Shown here piece by piece: positions 9,844-16,661 of a DNA stretch of 64,000 nt. The notes under the pieces are model-generated. The model was given only the letters and a program-made list of their open reading frames with translations, made no database searches and had not been told where the DNA came from. A program made the translations under genes and the position numbers. The stretch comes from DASVWZ01 sp963708575 (GTDB lineage Bacteria; Acidobacteriota; Terriglobia; Terriglobales; Acidobacteriaceae), in contig CAVPTB010000003.1 in NCBI GenBank assembly GCA_963708575.1, forward strand, positions 558,001 to 622,000, in the 5' to 3' direction. Numbering within the stretch: position 1 is the first letter of the stretch; the number at the start of each line of letters is the position of its first letter.

Positions 9844-10044
9844 CTACATGATCGCGTGGCGGCCACTGTCGACCGGGCCGATGATGATCTGTTCCCCCTG
9901 CGGTCCGTGCAGAGTAAAGGAATGTCCGCGCTCCAGAGCCCGCAGGATTTCGGTGGTTCGCTGGTCAATTTCATCTCGCAGCCATAGCGGCAACGAGTCT
10001 TCTTCCAGAAGGTCGGCCAGTCGGCTCAGGTCGGTAGCTGTCAT
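9844..10044 (-). CDS. Small hypothetical protein, 66 residues
   Basis: A small acidic protein starting MTATDLSRLADLLEEDSLP and continuing through an amphipathic helix (LRDEIDQRTTEILRALERG) into a short beta-rich tail (HSFTLHGPQGEQIIIGP). The open frame extends upstream to a TTG at 10089, but the extra 15 residues look non-coding, so the ATG at 10044 is preferred. It is cotranscribed with the membrane protein at 8935-9828. The helix-plus-hairpin form recalls small antitoxin or adaptor proteins, but no family could be assigned. Confidence 0.6.
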   Translation of the reverse strand: MTATDLSRLADLLEEDSLPLWLRDEIDQRTTEILRALERGHSFTLHGPQGEQIIIGPVDSGRHAIM

Positions 10045-10404
10045 GTGCTGTGTTTTATAGATGTTGCCGGACGCTCCTGAGCATGACAACGATTTACCGA
10101 ACTGTCAACCGGGTACCTGAACAGTAATAGGTGAGCTGATGGGAGCGTAACGAGGGGCTGCTGACGAACCCGATCGCCCAGCGCCAACCTCTCAAGACCT
10201 GTATCTGGTGGAACTCACCCCTACGGTCGCCCGAGGGATTTACGAAATCGAACTTGAAGAACTACGGATTTCACAGGATGTTTTATTCAAGGCTATGCGG
10301 GTATCTTCGGATCGTTGCCCTCAGTATTCCCACCTTTCAGAGCAGGGGCGATTCGAACGGATTTCACCCCTGCTTCTCGCCTCAAATAGAAAAGTCACCC
10401 GGAA
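10045..10404. other. Intergenic region with an 8-bp inverted repeat
   Basis: No gene is recognised in these 360 bases. An inverted repeat (AGCAGGGG at 10341-10348, CCCCTGCT at 10367-10374, 18-base loop) lies downstream of the PYP-like gene. It could terminate that gene or stabilise its mRNA, but no T-run follows. The loop contains GATTCGAAC, which resembles a tRNA T-loop, but the arms around it do not pair as a T-arm. Confidence 0.4.
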
Positions 10405-10794
10405 CTAGGCAGGCCTTACGAATACCCAGACGCTTTTTGTGGATTCGCTGTACATCAGAGTAACGGTAACGTCACGCGGATTCTGCTTGAACGCAAAATG
10501 ATAGCGGAACTTCTCATGCATTTTCTTGTTGGCGACGCCCTCTTTGAATCGCCCGTAGAACGCCTTAACGTTGGTGCAGGGCGCAACTTCGGTAAAGAAC
10601 TGCTTGCCGACCGCATTATTCCTTTGCACTCCCGAAAGGCTGGATTCGTAGCGGTTAAATCGAAGGATCTTGCCCTGGGCGTCCAGTTCAATCGCGCCAA
10701 AGGGCAGCTCGTCCACTTCCTTCTCGCTGAGGTCCGACATCCGGACTCTGCTGATAAAGTCGTCAGGTGAAAGTGCTGGCTGTGCTTTCGGCAT
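10405..10794 (-). CDS. Photoactive yellow protein-like PAS protein
   Basis: A 129-residue stand-alone PAS domain that aligns from memory over its whole length with photoactive yellow protein, the p-coumaric-acid blue-light sensor of Halorhodospira. Shared stretches include LPFGAIELDAQGKIL, GKQFF-EVAPCT, AFYGRFKEGVA and a terminal WVFV. The cysteine that carries the chromophore in PYP (Cys69) is Cys73 here, and Glu46 is Glu50. Tyr42, which hydrogen-bonds the chromophore, is Phe46, and Arg52 is Val56. No tyrosine ammonia lyase or coumarate-CoA ligase lies in the window. It may be a light sensor with altered tuning or a non-photoactive signalling relative. It is monocistronic, on the strand opposite the YtxH gene. 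Confidence 0.85.
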   Translation of the reverse strand: MPKAQPALSPDDFISRVRMSDLSEKEVDELPFGAIELDAQGKILRFNRYESSLSGVQRNNAVGKQFFTEVAPCTNVKAFYGRFKEGVANKKMHEKFRYHFAFKQNPRDVTVTLMYSESTKSVWVFVRPA

Positions 10795-10982
10795 ACCTAC
10801 TCCATCCCAAAGGATTTAAGTTGCTTGCCCAGCCTACCGAATGGCCCAGTAAGGACAACGTAACCGCAGTACCCTTATCTAAGCCTCACTTAAGAGTGGA
10901 ATTCTGCTGCAGAGCTGCTGATTTGCCAACGCAGTCCCAGGTTTCTGCATCTCCATAACAGCAATTTAAACGGAGGATTTCG

Positions 10983-11375
10983 ATGAAGCTGCGCAAAGAA
11001 AACATTCTTCTTGATGTCGCCTTGGGTGCCGGGCTCTACCTGCTGGATTCGCTGCGTGATCGCGTGGCTGACAATGTGACCGACCTTCGCGGCCGTGCCC
11101 GCGACAAGTATGGCGATTTGCGGGACCAGGCGCGTGACACCTATGAAACCGTGTCGGACCGGGTAGGCCGCGCCAGCGACGTAATCCGCGGCGAGGACCA
11201 TTCTGGATTGAGCACAACCGTAGCTCTTCTGCTCGGTTTGGGCGTGGGTGTTGGCGTCGGTATGCTGCTGGCCCCGGCCAGTGGAGAGGAAACTCGCACC
11301 AATATCGCCGACAAGGTTCGCGAGGGCTTTAATCGCACTCGTGAAGCTGCCGCCAGCGGTACCTACGGCGTCTAG
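10983..11375 (+). CDS. YtxH domain-containing protein
   Basis: A 130-residue protein. An amphipathic charged N-terminal half is rich in Arg/Asp (DSLRDRVADNVTDLRGRARDKYGDLRDQARDTY). One glycine-rich membrane segment follows (TVALLLGLGVGVGVGMLLAP) with the YtxH signature LLAPASGEETR. YtxH-like proteins are membrane-anchored, often general-stress-induced and of unknown biochemical role. The start is supported by CGGAGG about six bases upstream. Confidence 0.82.
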   Translation: MKLRKENILLDVALGAGLYLLDSLRDRVADNVTDLRGRARDKYGDLRDQARDTYETVSDRVGRASDVIRGEDHSGLSTTVALLLGLGVGVGVGMLLAPASGEETRTNIADKVREGFNRTREAAASGTYGV

Positions 11376-11467
11376 TCAGCCAGTCGGCTAACGCATAAGC
11401 AATTCAAGCAAAGGCATTGGGTGCGTTCTGCGCGCCGGAACCGCTTGGTCGAAAATCAGGAGGCATC

Positions 11468-11878
11468 ATGAAATACGGAATTGCGTTGTTCACCTTGATT
11501 TTGATGTTTCTGACGGCTCCGGCTGCTTTTTCGCAGACGGCTCCCACGCAGCCACAAGATCCCACAGCGCAGGAGCCTACCTCTGCATCGCCCGCGCCGC
11601 CGGCCACAAATTCCGCTCCGAAGGCGCAGAGTCCTGGGACCGCTACATCAACCGGCTTGGTTCCTTATTCACGAAGCGCCAAAGCCCGCCAGTTCACAGG
11701 GACGATCTTGAAAGAGAGCGACGGCTATGTGCTGAAAGCGGGAAGCTTGGCATACCGCTTGGACGATCAGGATAAAGCGCAGGAGTTTTCCGGCCGAAAC
11801 GTGAAGGTGCTCGGCAGCCTCGACAAGCAAAGCAACACCATCCACTTGGAGAGTATTGAAGCGTCCCCAGCGTTGTAA
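11468..11878 (+). CDS. Secreted DUF5818-like protein
   Basis: A 136-residue protein with a signal peptide (MKYGIALFTLILMFLTAPAAFSQ), a Pro/Thr/Ala-rich linker (residues 24-65) and a small C-terminal beta domain (FTGTILKESDGYVLKAGSLAYRLDDQDKAQEFSGRNVKVLG). This domain resembles DUF5818, an OB-like domain common in Acidobacteria. The ATG at 11468 is preferred to the upstream start of the open frame because AGGAGG lies just before it and the signal peptide begins there. It is expected in the periplasm or outside the cell. Its function is unknown. Confidence 0.8.
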   Translation: MKYGIALFTLILMFLTAPAAFSQTAPTQPQDPTAQEPTSASPAPPATNSAPKAQSPGTATSTGLVPYSRSAKARQFTGTILKESDGYVLKAGSLAYRLDDQDKAQEFSGRNVKVLGSLDKQSNTIHLESIEASPAL

Positions 11879-11946
11879 GAATTTGCCGGCCACGCTACGG
11901 ACAGCCGGGGCTCTCTAGCCTTGGCAACTCGGGGCGGTCGGCCACA

Positions 11947-13080
11947 TCACCGTTCCAACCCCGGATCACCCGGCATCGGATGAGAAGCTTCATCCGCATG
12001 TGGGACCAACTCGAGGTAAGTGGATCGAGGTACATAGGTGTCCCAATAGCCGGCTGTCTTTGCAAACCCTACGATTCCGAAGAAAAGAAGTGCAATCCCG
12101 GCGGCCATCGCCCAAGGCCGCATTCCCCACTGTTGCGAGATAGAAACCGGAGAAAGCTGGAGCGCGTTTTTCGCGGGGCAGACGGCCACGCACTCCATGC
12201 ATCCGGTACACTCCGCCGATTTGATCGAGATTAGTTTGTCCACGGGCAGGGCCGATGGGCAAGCTTTCGCACACTTGGCGCAGTCGATGCACGCCGAACC
12301 GTTGCGCCGGATCCGCACCGGGCTGACGAAAGAGGTAATCCCCAACAACGCGCCATAGGGACAGAGATAACGGCACCAGAAGTTCTGCACAAACACTGAT
12401 GCCAGCGCGAAAGCGCCCAGCACCATCAGCCCCGTTTCGCCAATATGCCGGAAAAAGTTGAGCATCTTGACGTCCGCGATAATCCCGTATGGACTCTGCA
12501 TGAACCCAGCAAGGGCCGCTGCCGACATGCTCGATACCGCCCACACAAAAAAGCCCAGCAGCAGGTACTTCAGTCCGCGAAGAGGTATATCGACCCAGCG
12601 TGGCAGGCGAAAGTTCTTACCGAAGATCTTGAGCCCTGTTCGCCACAGATATTCGGATAGCGTTCCCACCGGACAAAGCCAACTACAAAATGCCTTGCGA
12701 AACAGCAAGGCCATGGCGAGAAACGTAATGAGCAGGAACATCGCCGCCGGGTGCACGTTAGGTATGTGGCCCGTGACGAGAAAGTACTTCAGGTTCATCA
12801 TGCCGGCGATCGGCAGCCATCCCTCTACACCCGCCGGACGCGCAACGGCCCGGGTTTGCGTCCCGATCTCGTAATGCCTGACCCACAGATAGAACACGCC
12901 GCCCAGATACAGGTTCAGTATCAGAAACGCAAACTGAAAAGCGTGGCGCAAATGCTGGGAGTAGTCTTTGTCAATGCGCCGGACGAGCTTCTTTTTTGAT
13001 TTGGCTTGCGATTTCGTCGCACTGCCGATCAACGACGATGGCAATCGCGAAGCGATCCCGGTGCGGATTTGAGTGGCCAT
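11947..13080 (-). CDS. Membrane 4Fe-4S polyferredoxin (NapH/NosR-like)
   Basis: A 377-residue integral-membrane iron-sulfur protein. Helices lie near residues 48-68, 105-130, 165-185 and 215-235, with another near the C-terminus. Cysteine motifs CSWLCPVG (about 132) and CRYLCPYG (about 240) are the CxxxCP pairs of NapH/NosR/CcoG-type quinol-linked electron carriers. Two ferredoxin clusters follow: CIDCAKCAKACP (about 270) and CTGCMECVAVCP (about 295). It probably passes electrons from the quinone pool to an unidentified periplasmic or cytoplasmic acceptor. No reductase partner is adjacent. A CRP/FNR-like palindrome lies about 50 bases upstream of the start. Confidence 0.88.
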   Translation of the reverse strand: MATQIRTGIASRLPSSLIGSATKSQAKSKKKLVRRIDKDYSQHLRHAFQFAFLILNLYLGGVFYLWVRHYEIGTQTRAVARPAGVEGWLPIAGMMNLKYFLVTGHIPNVHPAAMFLLITFLAMALLFRKAFCSWLCPVGTLSEYLWRTGLKIFGKNFRLPRWVDIPLRGLKYLLLGFFVWAVSSMSAAALAGFMQSPYGIIADVKMLNFFRHIGETGLMVLGAFALASVFVQNFWCRYLCPYGALLGITSFVSPVRIRRNGSACIDCAKCAKACPSALPVDKLISIKSAECTGCMECVAVCPAKNALQLSPVSISQQWGMRPWAMAAGIALLFFGIVGFAKTAGYWDTYVPRSTYLELVPHADEASHPMPGDPGLER

Positions 13081-13128
13081 GGCTGCTTGCCTACACCCAA
13101 AGCCTAAACTCAGATCGTCACGCCTGAC

Positions 13129-13166
13129 TGTGACTTAGATCACGATGAGATGAAATCATCTAAGTC
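13129..13166. promoter_or_regulatory. CRP-like half palindrome and 9-bp inverted repeat upstream of the polyferredoxin gene
   Basis: TGTGA-6-TCACG (13129-13144) matches nine of ten positions of the CRP consensus TGTGA-6-TCACA. It overlaps a perfect 9-bp inverted repeat GACTTAGAT (13132-13140) and ATCTAAGTC (13158-13166). Both lie 50-85 bases upstream of the ATG at 13080 on the minus strand. A CRP/FNR-family regulator is a plausible binder. The inverted repeat could instead be the end of the preceding DUF1579 transcript. Confidence 0.4.
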
Positions 13167-13182
13167 ATCCTTAGCCAGGAGC

Positions 13183-13731
13183 TTAGGCAGCCTTGCGTTT
13201 GTAGTGAATGGGCCACTGCACGGTCCAAGTCTTGCCCCCGTCTTTGGAGGATTCCCAACTCCAATCGAACTCGTTGGCTGAAATGTTCTTGTAGACCATG
13301 TGATAGGACACTTTCGTCCCATCCGGTTTCGCCATCTCACAAGTCAGAATCATCTGGCCATCTTTGAATTCGCCGACCAGGTCGATATACGAGCCCTGGT
13401 TGTCTACCCATGTCTGCTGCCACTTTCCGGTCTGTGCGTTGAACGTCGAGACACTCATGCCGCGTAACGGCATCGAATCTCCTCCGTTGAAATTCTCCTG
13501 CACTATGCAGCCGTCCATGATGCGGTGAACGCTGTTGGTGCCATGAGCGGTCTCGCCGGCCTTGTTCCCTGGCCAGGTAAGGTCCCATTCGCCAACCCAG
13601 AATTCCAATTGCTTCTGCTCTGCCTGACGGCAAGGAGCGACTTGAGCCGCCGGAGGCTGCTGCGCCACCAGAGGAGCGACTGCGAAAACTGCAAGGGTAG
13701 CACCCAACAATATTGTTGAAACAGAACTCAT
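13183..13731 (-). CDS. Secreted DUF1579-like protein
   Basis: A 182-residue protein with a signal peptide (MSSVSTILLGATLAVFAVAPLVAQ) followed by a lipocalin-like beta-barrel domain. Motifs EFWVGEWDLTWPG, VHRIMDGCIVQENF and the alternating strands ending SWESSKDGGKTWTVQWPIHYKRK match the DUF1579 family. The ATG at 13731 has AGGTGAG upstream; the longer frame to 13788 adds no signal-peptide character. The function is unknown; the barrel suggests binding of a small hydrophobic ligand in the periplasm. Confidence 0.78.
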   Translation of the reverse strand: MSSVSTILLGATLAVFAVAPLVAQQPPAAQVAPCRQAEQKQLEFWVGEWDLTWPGNKAGETAHGTNSVHRIMDGCIVQENFNGGDSMPLRGMSVSTFNAQTGKWQQTWVDNQGSYIDLVGEFKDGQMILTCEMAKPDGTKVSYHMVYKNISANEFDWSWESSKDGGKTWTVQWPIHYKRKAA

Positions 13732-13813
13732 GGACTCACCTCGAAGGTTCAGACGGATTTCACCAGGAAAGGTTGGCAACCTGAACACCAGACTGACCTG
13801 TGTAGTTTAGTTA

Positions 13814-14698
13814 TTGGAGACCGTTGCGAATACCTTGGCGATCCTTGGGTTAATAGCTTTTGTTCGGCAGTCAGAACGAAAGCCTTCAAGGTCCGCTCGG
13901 AAGGTTGGTGGCCTGTGTGATATTTCTAATACCTTGACTCCGGAACAGGCCATCTTCCTTTTTATCGCCGGAATTCTAGGTGGCGCGCTCAATGCAGTCG
14001 CTGGCGGCGGCAGCTTCGTTGCCTTCCCCGCGCTGCTCTGGGTCGGAGTACCACCAATCCCCGCGAACGCCACCAACACCATCGCGCTCTGGACTGGGGC
14101 TGCCGCCAGCGGAAGCGCTTATCGCAGCCGCCTGGATGTTCCGCGCCGAGTCTTGATTCCGCTCATTGGCGCTAGTTTAGTCGGCGGCCTGGTCGGTGCA
14201 TTTCTGCTCCTGAAGACTCCCGCGCACACCTTCATGCGGGTTCTGCCGTGGCTCACATTGGGGGCGACGCTATTGTTCGCCTTTGCCAGGAAATTGGCCG
14301 GCAACCGCCCACCCGGCGTTGGCCATGACGCCACTCAAGCCGCGATAATCGGCGCCACGATTTTCCAGTTCTTCGTCGCTATTTATGGCGGCTATTTCGG
14401 CGGAGGCATGGGCATTGTGATGCTAGCCATGCTTGCCGCTCTCGGCACATCGAACATTCACGACATGAACGCCTTGAAGTCCGTCATGGGCTTCGTCATT
14501 AACGGAGTCGCGGTAGTCGCCTTTATCGTCGCCAAAGCCGTTTATTGGCCGCAAGGCTTGGTCATGATTGTCGGGGGAGTTGTCGGTGGCTATTTCGGAG
14601 CTCACTACGCCCAAAAGCTGCCGCAATTGTGGGTTCGGTACTTCGTCATCGCGGTCGGCGCCGGAATGACGGTGTACTTCTTTGCCAAAGCGTATTGA
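13814..14698 (+). CDS. TauE/SafE family sulfite exporter-like permease
   Basis: A membrane permease of the TauE/SafE (DUF81) family with eight or so hydrophobic segments in two related halves. The first half has GILGGALNAVAGGGSFVAFPALLWVGVPPIPANATNTIALW and the second YGGYFGGGMGIVMLAMLAALGTSNIHDMNALKS, both diagnostic. Members move sulfite, sulfoacetate or other anions. No sulfur-metabolism gene is adjacent, so the substrate is open. The N-terminus is uncertain: the first 40 residues from TTG 13814 do not resemble the family, and translation may start at TTG 13835 or 13934, just before TPEQAIFLF. Confidence 0.85.
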   Translation: METVANTLAILGLIAFVRQSERKPSRSARKVGGLCDISNTLTPEQAIFLFIAGILGGALNAVAGGGSFVAFPALLWVGVPPIPANATNTIALWTGAAASGSAYRSRLDVPRRVLIPLIGASLVGGLVGAFLLLKTPAHTFMRVLPWLTLGATLLFAFARKLAGNRPPGVGHDATQAAIIGATIFQFFVAIYGGYFGGGMGIVMLAMLAALGTSNIHDMNALKSVMGFVINGVAVVAFIVAKAVYWPQGLVMIVGGVVGGYFGAHYAQKLPQLWVRYFVIAVGAGMTVYFFAKAY

Positions 14699-14703
14699 GG
14701 CAC

Positions 14704-14740
14704 TTGACCCATAATAAGGGTTTCACGTATTATGGGTATG
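14704..14740 (+). promoter_or_regulatory. vapBC promoter with perfect 10-bp palindromic operator
   Basis: TTGACC (14704-14709) and TATTAT (14728-14733) are 18 bases apart, predicting a transcription start at about 14740, which is the GTG start codon itself. The inverted repeat ACCCATAATA (14707-14716) and TATTATGGGT (14728-14737) is perfect over 10 bp and covers both promoter boxes. A further GGGT half-site is at 14718-14721. This layout fits autoregulation by the ribbon-helix-helix antitoxin and a leaderless mRNA. Confidence 0.7.
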
Positions 14741-14979
14741 TGAATATTACGCTTTCTTTAGAAGATGATCTTGTGAAGCAAGTTCGCAAGATCGCGGTCG
14801 AACGCGATACCACCCTCACCGGCTTGGTTCGTACCTATCTTCAGGAATTAGCGGCTGAGCAAGCCAGCGGAGGCCGCAAGCGACGCGAACGCGAAGCCTT
14901 AGAACGCAGTTTCGACAGGTTTCAATTCCGGGTGGGAAAACGAACTTGGACGCGAGAAGAACTGCATGCCCGCCGCTGA
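14740..14979 (+). CDS. Ribbon-helix-helix antitoxin (VapB-type)
   Basis: A 79-residue protein with an N-terminal ribbon-helix-helix (MNITLSLEDDLVKQVRKIA, then a helix through TGLVRTYLQELAAEQ) and a charged C-terminal tail that would wrap the toxin. The GTG at 14740 is chosen because the ribbon strand begins there and the promoter ends there; the longer upstream frame belongs to the end of the permease gene. Its stop overlaps the toxin start by 14 bases, the usual antitoxin-toxin coupling. It should repress its own promoter through the palindrome at 14707-14737. Confidence 0.85.
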   Translation: MNITLSLEDDLVKQVRKIAVERDTTLTGLVRTYLQELAAEQASGGRKRREREALERSFDRFQFRVGKRTWTREELHARR

Positions 14980-15382
14980 CTTCCTGGATACGAATGTCCT
15001 GGTGTACGCCTATGACTTGACCGACCCACGCAAAAGAAGCATTGCTCAGGATGTGGTGCGGCGGGCGCTAGCTGGTGAGAGCGTTATCTCGACGCAAGTA
15101 CTTTCAGAGCTTGCCGTCACCTTGCTTCACAAAATTTCGCCGCCAATCTCTCCTCCCGATTTAATGGCCGTACTAGATGCGCTCAGTCCTATTAGAGTAA
15201 TCTGCCCCGGCGCCGACATGATAAGACGCGCACTCGAAGCACGAGTGGCGTATGGCCTTCACTTTTATGATTGCATGATCGTCGCGGCTGCCGAACGTGC
15301 GGGATGCGAGAGAATATGGTCAGAAGACTTGAACGCGGGACATAGATATTTCGATATTGTGGTCGAAAATCCATTCCGATAG
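14966..15382 (+). CDS. PIN-domain ribonuclease toxin (VapC-type)
   Basis: A 138-residue PIN domain. The acidic metal-binding residues are visible: Asp7 in FLDTNVLVYAYD, a glutamate in STQVLSELAV and the aspartate in GLHFYDCMIVAAAERAGC, followed by the final acidic patch WSEDLNAGHRY. VapC toxins are Mg-dependent endoribonucleases that cut tRNA or rRNA and are held inactive by the partner antitoxin encoded just upstream with a 14-base overlap. The target RNA cannot be predicted. Confidence 0.88.
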   Translation: MPAADFLDTNVLVYAYDLTDPRKRSIAQDVVRRALAGESVISTQVLSELAVTLLHKISPPISPPDLMAVLDALSPIRVICPGADMIRRALEARVAYGLHFYDCMIVAAAERAGCERIWSEDLNAGHRYFDIVVENPFR

Positions 15383-15808
15383 CTACCCCGTTAGGACGAA
15401 TGCCAAACGCTATTTCACCTCCAGAGAAGCTTTTTCAGTCTCCGACTAAGTCCAGAGTATCGGCAATCTGAAGCCGGATCGATTTAGCAATCGGAGTCTC
15501 GTTCAAGGTAGCTCAACGTATCCTTAGTTCCTGAAGACCGATTCTCAACCGGCTCAGCCGGTCATGTGTCCCAAATCGAGCTGCGATACAGATCACCAGC
15601 TTTCGTTTGACGCTATTCTCGTCGCCACGTTAGAATAGTTGAGTTTGCCTGTACTCGCGGCTCCGTTCTGGAGCCGTCCGCATTCGTTGCCTTAAGCGCC
15701 GACGCGGAAAGCAGCAAGCACGAACATTCTTAAAGTCACCGGCATAGCCGGAACCATGACCCGGATCGCGCAGCGCGCGGCGGGCTTTTATTTGACGGAG
15801 GCATAGGT
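15383..15808 (+). promoter_or_regulatory. rplU promoter and long structured leader
   Basis: No gene lies in these 426 bases. TTGACG (15607-15612), 18 bases, then TAGAAT (15631-15636) form a good sigma-70 promoter, giving a leader of about 165 bases before rplU. The leader contains a 7-bp hairpin CGGCTCC/GGAGCCG (15658-15676) and a small CCGGC/GCCGG hairpin (15739-15751). Just before the ribosome binding site is a GC-rich double stem followed by TTTTATTT (15760-15793), which looks like an attenuator. The left part (15383-15600) shows only a 7-bp ACCGGCT/AGCCGGT palindrome near 15548-15562. Confidence 0.55.
15760..15793 (+). terminator. Terminator-like hairpin (possible attenuator) in the rplU leader
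   Basis: CCCG (15760-15763) pairs with CGGG (15781-15784) around an inner stem CGCGC (15767-15771) and GCGCG (15775-15779) with a 3-base loop; C-TTTTATTT follows directly. The rplU ribosome binding site GACGGAGG starts right after it. The structure could stop transcription or hide the ribosome binding site, for example under autogenous control by L21. Confidence 0.45.
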
Positions 15809-16282
15809 ATGTACGCGGTCATTCGCACGGGTGGGAAACAGTACCGGGTGACGCCCGGCGATGTGATCCGAGTGGAAAGCCACGCTAATGGCACCGACGG
15901 ACGAGTCGAGTTTGGCGATATTCTCGCTGTGTCGGGCGGCGATGGAAACATCAACAAGCCGGCCGCTGAAGCGCGCGTGGTAGGCGAGGTTGTCGAAGAG
16001 GGCCGTGGCAAGAAAATCCTGGTCTTCCACTACAAGCGCAAGAAGCAATACAAGAAGCTGCGCGGCCATCGCCAGAATTTCACCGCCGTCCGCATCACCG
16101 AGATCGCATTCGACGGCCAAAGTTTCAAAGCCCCTGAGCTTCCGAAAAAGCAGCCCAAGGTGAAGAAGGCCGCAGCCGAAAGCGAAACGCACGCAGAAGC
16201 AAAGTCCGCGAAAGGCACGGCCAAAAAGAAGGCCGCCAAAAAGTCCGCTCCCAAGAAATCGGCACCAAAGAAAAAGAAGTAG
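15809..16282 (+). CDS. rplU: 50S ribosomal protein L21
   Basis: Residues 1-103 are ribosomal L21 (MYAVIRTGGKQYRV, FHYKRKKQYKKLRGHRQNFTAVRI), which binds 23S rRNA. Unlike the usual 103-residue protein this one has about 55 further residues rich in Lys and Ala (KKAAKKSAPKKSAPKKKK at the end), a disordered basic tail that probably strengthens rRNA contacts. Its ATG is 8 bases after GGAGG. It is followed by rpmA after a 72-base spacer filled with heptamer repeats. Confidence 0.97.
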   Translation: MYAVIRTGGKQYRVTPGDVIRVESHANGTDGRVEFGDILAVSGGDGNINKPAAEARVVGEVVEEGRGKKILVFHYKRKKQYKKLRGHRQNFTAVRITEIAFDGQSFKAPELPKKQPKVKKAAAESETHAEAKSAKGTAKKKAAKKSAPKKSAPKKKK

Positions 16283-16294
16283 ATGAAAGCGTTT

Positions 16295-16354
16295 AGCTAG
16301 AAGCCAAGAGCTAACAGCCAAGCGCATTCAAAAATTCGAAACTGGAAACTAGAT
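16295..16354 (+). repeat. Degenerate 7-nt tandem repeat before rpmA
   Basis: Starting at 16295 the spacer divides into consecutive 7-base units in unbroken phase. Four are of AGCYARV type (AGCTAGA, AGCCAAG, AGCTAAC, AGCCAAG), two are diverged, then CGAAACT and GGAAACT (16337-16350). The phase continues to the start codon region. No conventional ribosome binding site is visible between the tract and the ATG at 16355. Confidence 0.75.
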
Positions 16355-16618
16355 ATGGCCCATAAAAAAGGACAAGGCACTTCACGAAACGGCCGCGATT
16401 CCAACGCGCAGCGGCTCGGATTCAAAGCATTCGGGGGACAGCTCGTTCCCGGAGGCACCATCATCGTCCGTCAGCGCGGTACTCGCGTAAAGCCCGGCCT
16501 CAACGTCGGCCGTGGCAAGGACGACACGCTCTTTGCCAAGATTACCGGTCGCATCAAATTTCTTGATCGCGGTCAGATGGGCAAGTTCGTGATGGTCGAA
16601 CCCGTCGAAGCAAAATAG
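16355..16618 (+). CDS. rpmA: 50S ribosomal protein L27
   Basis: An 87-residue ribosomal L27 with the classic N-terminus MAHKKGQGTSRNGRDS, whose tail reaches the peptidyl-transferase centre, and the core GGQLVPGGTIIVRQRGTRVKPGLNVG. No N-terminal cleavage extension of the Firmicutes type is present. It follows rplU in the conserved L21-L27-Obg order, here interrupted by an opposite-strand CheX-like gene before obgE. Confidence 0.98.
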   Translation: MAHKKGQGTSRNGRDSNAQRLGFKAFGGQLVPGGTIIVRQRGTRVKPGLNVGRGKDDTLFAKITGRIKFLDRGQMGKFVMVEPVEAK

Positions 16619-16661
16619 TTTGACTTGCGCGGATAGTGGTGTCCGCGCCGAACCCTCGCGT

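Noticed and set aside
10341..10374. GATTCGAAC, a T-loop-like string inside an inverted repeat, as a possible tRNA or tmRNA fragment
   Set aside because: The five bases on either side do not pair as a T-arm, and no acceptor, D-arm or anticodon arm could be aligned.
14545..14739. The long frame upstream of the antitoxin as a 144-residue protein
   Set aside because: The first 65 codons overlap the permease gene out of frame; the antitoxin fold begins at the GTG at 14740.
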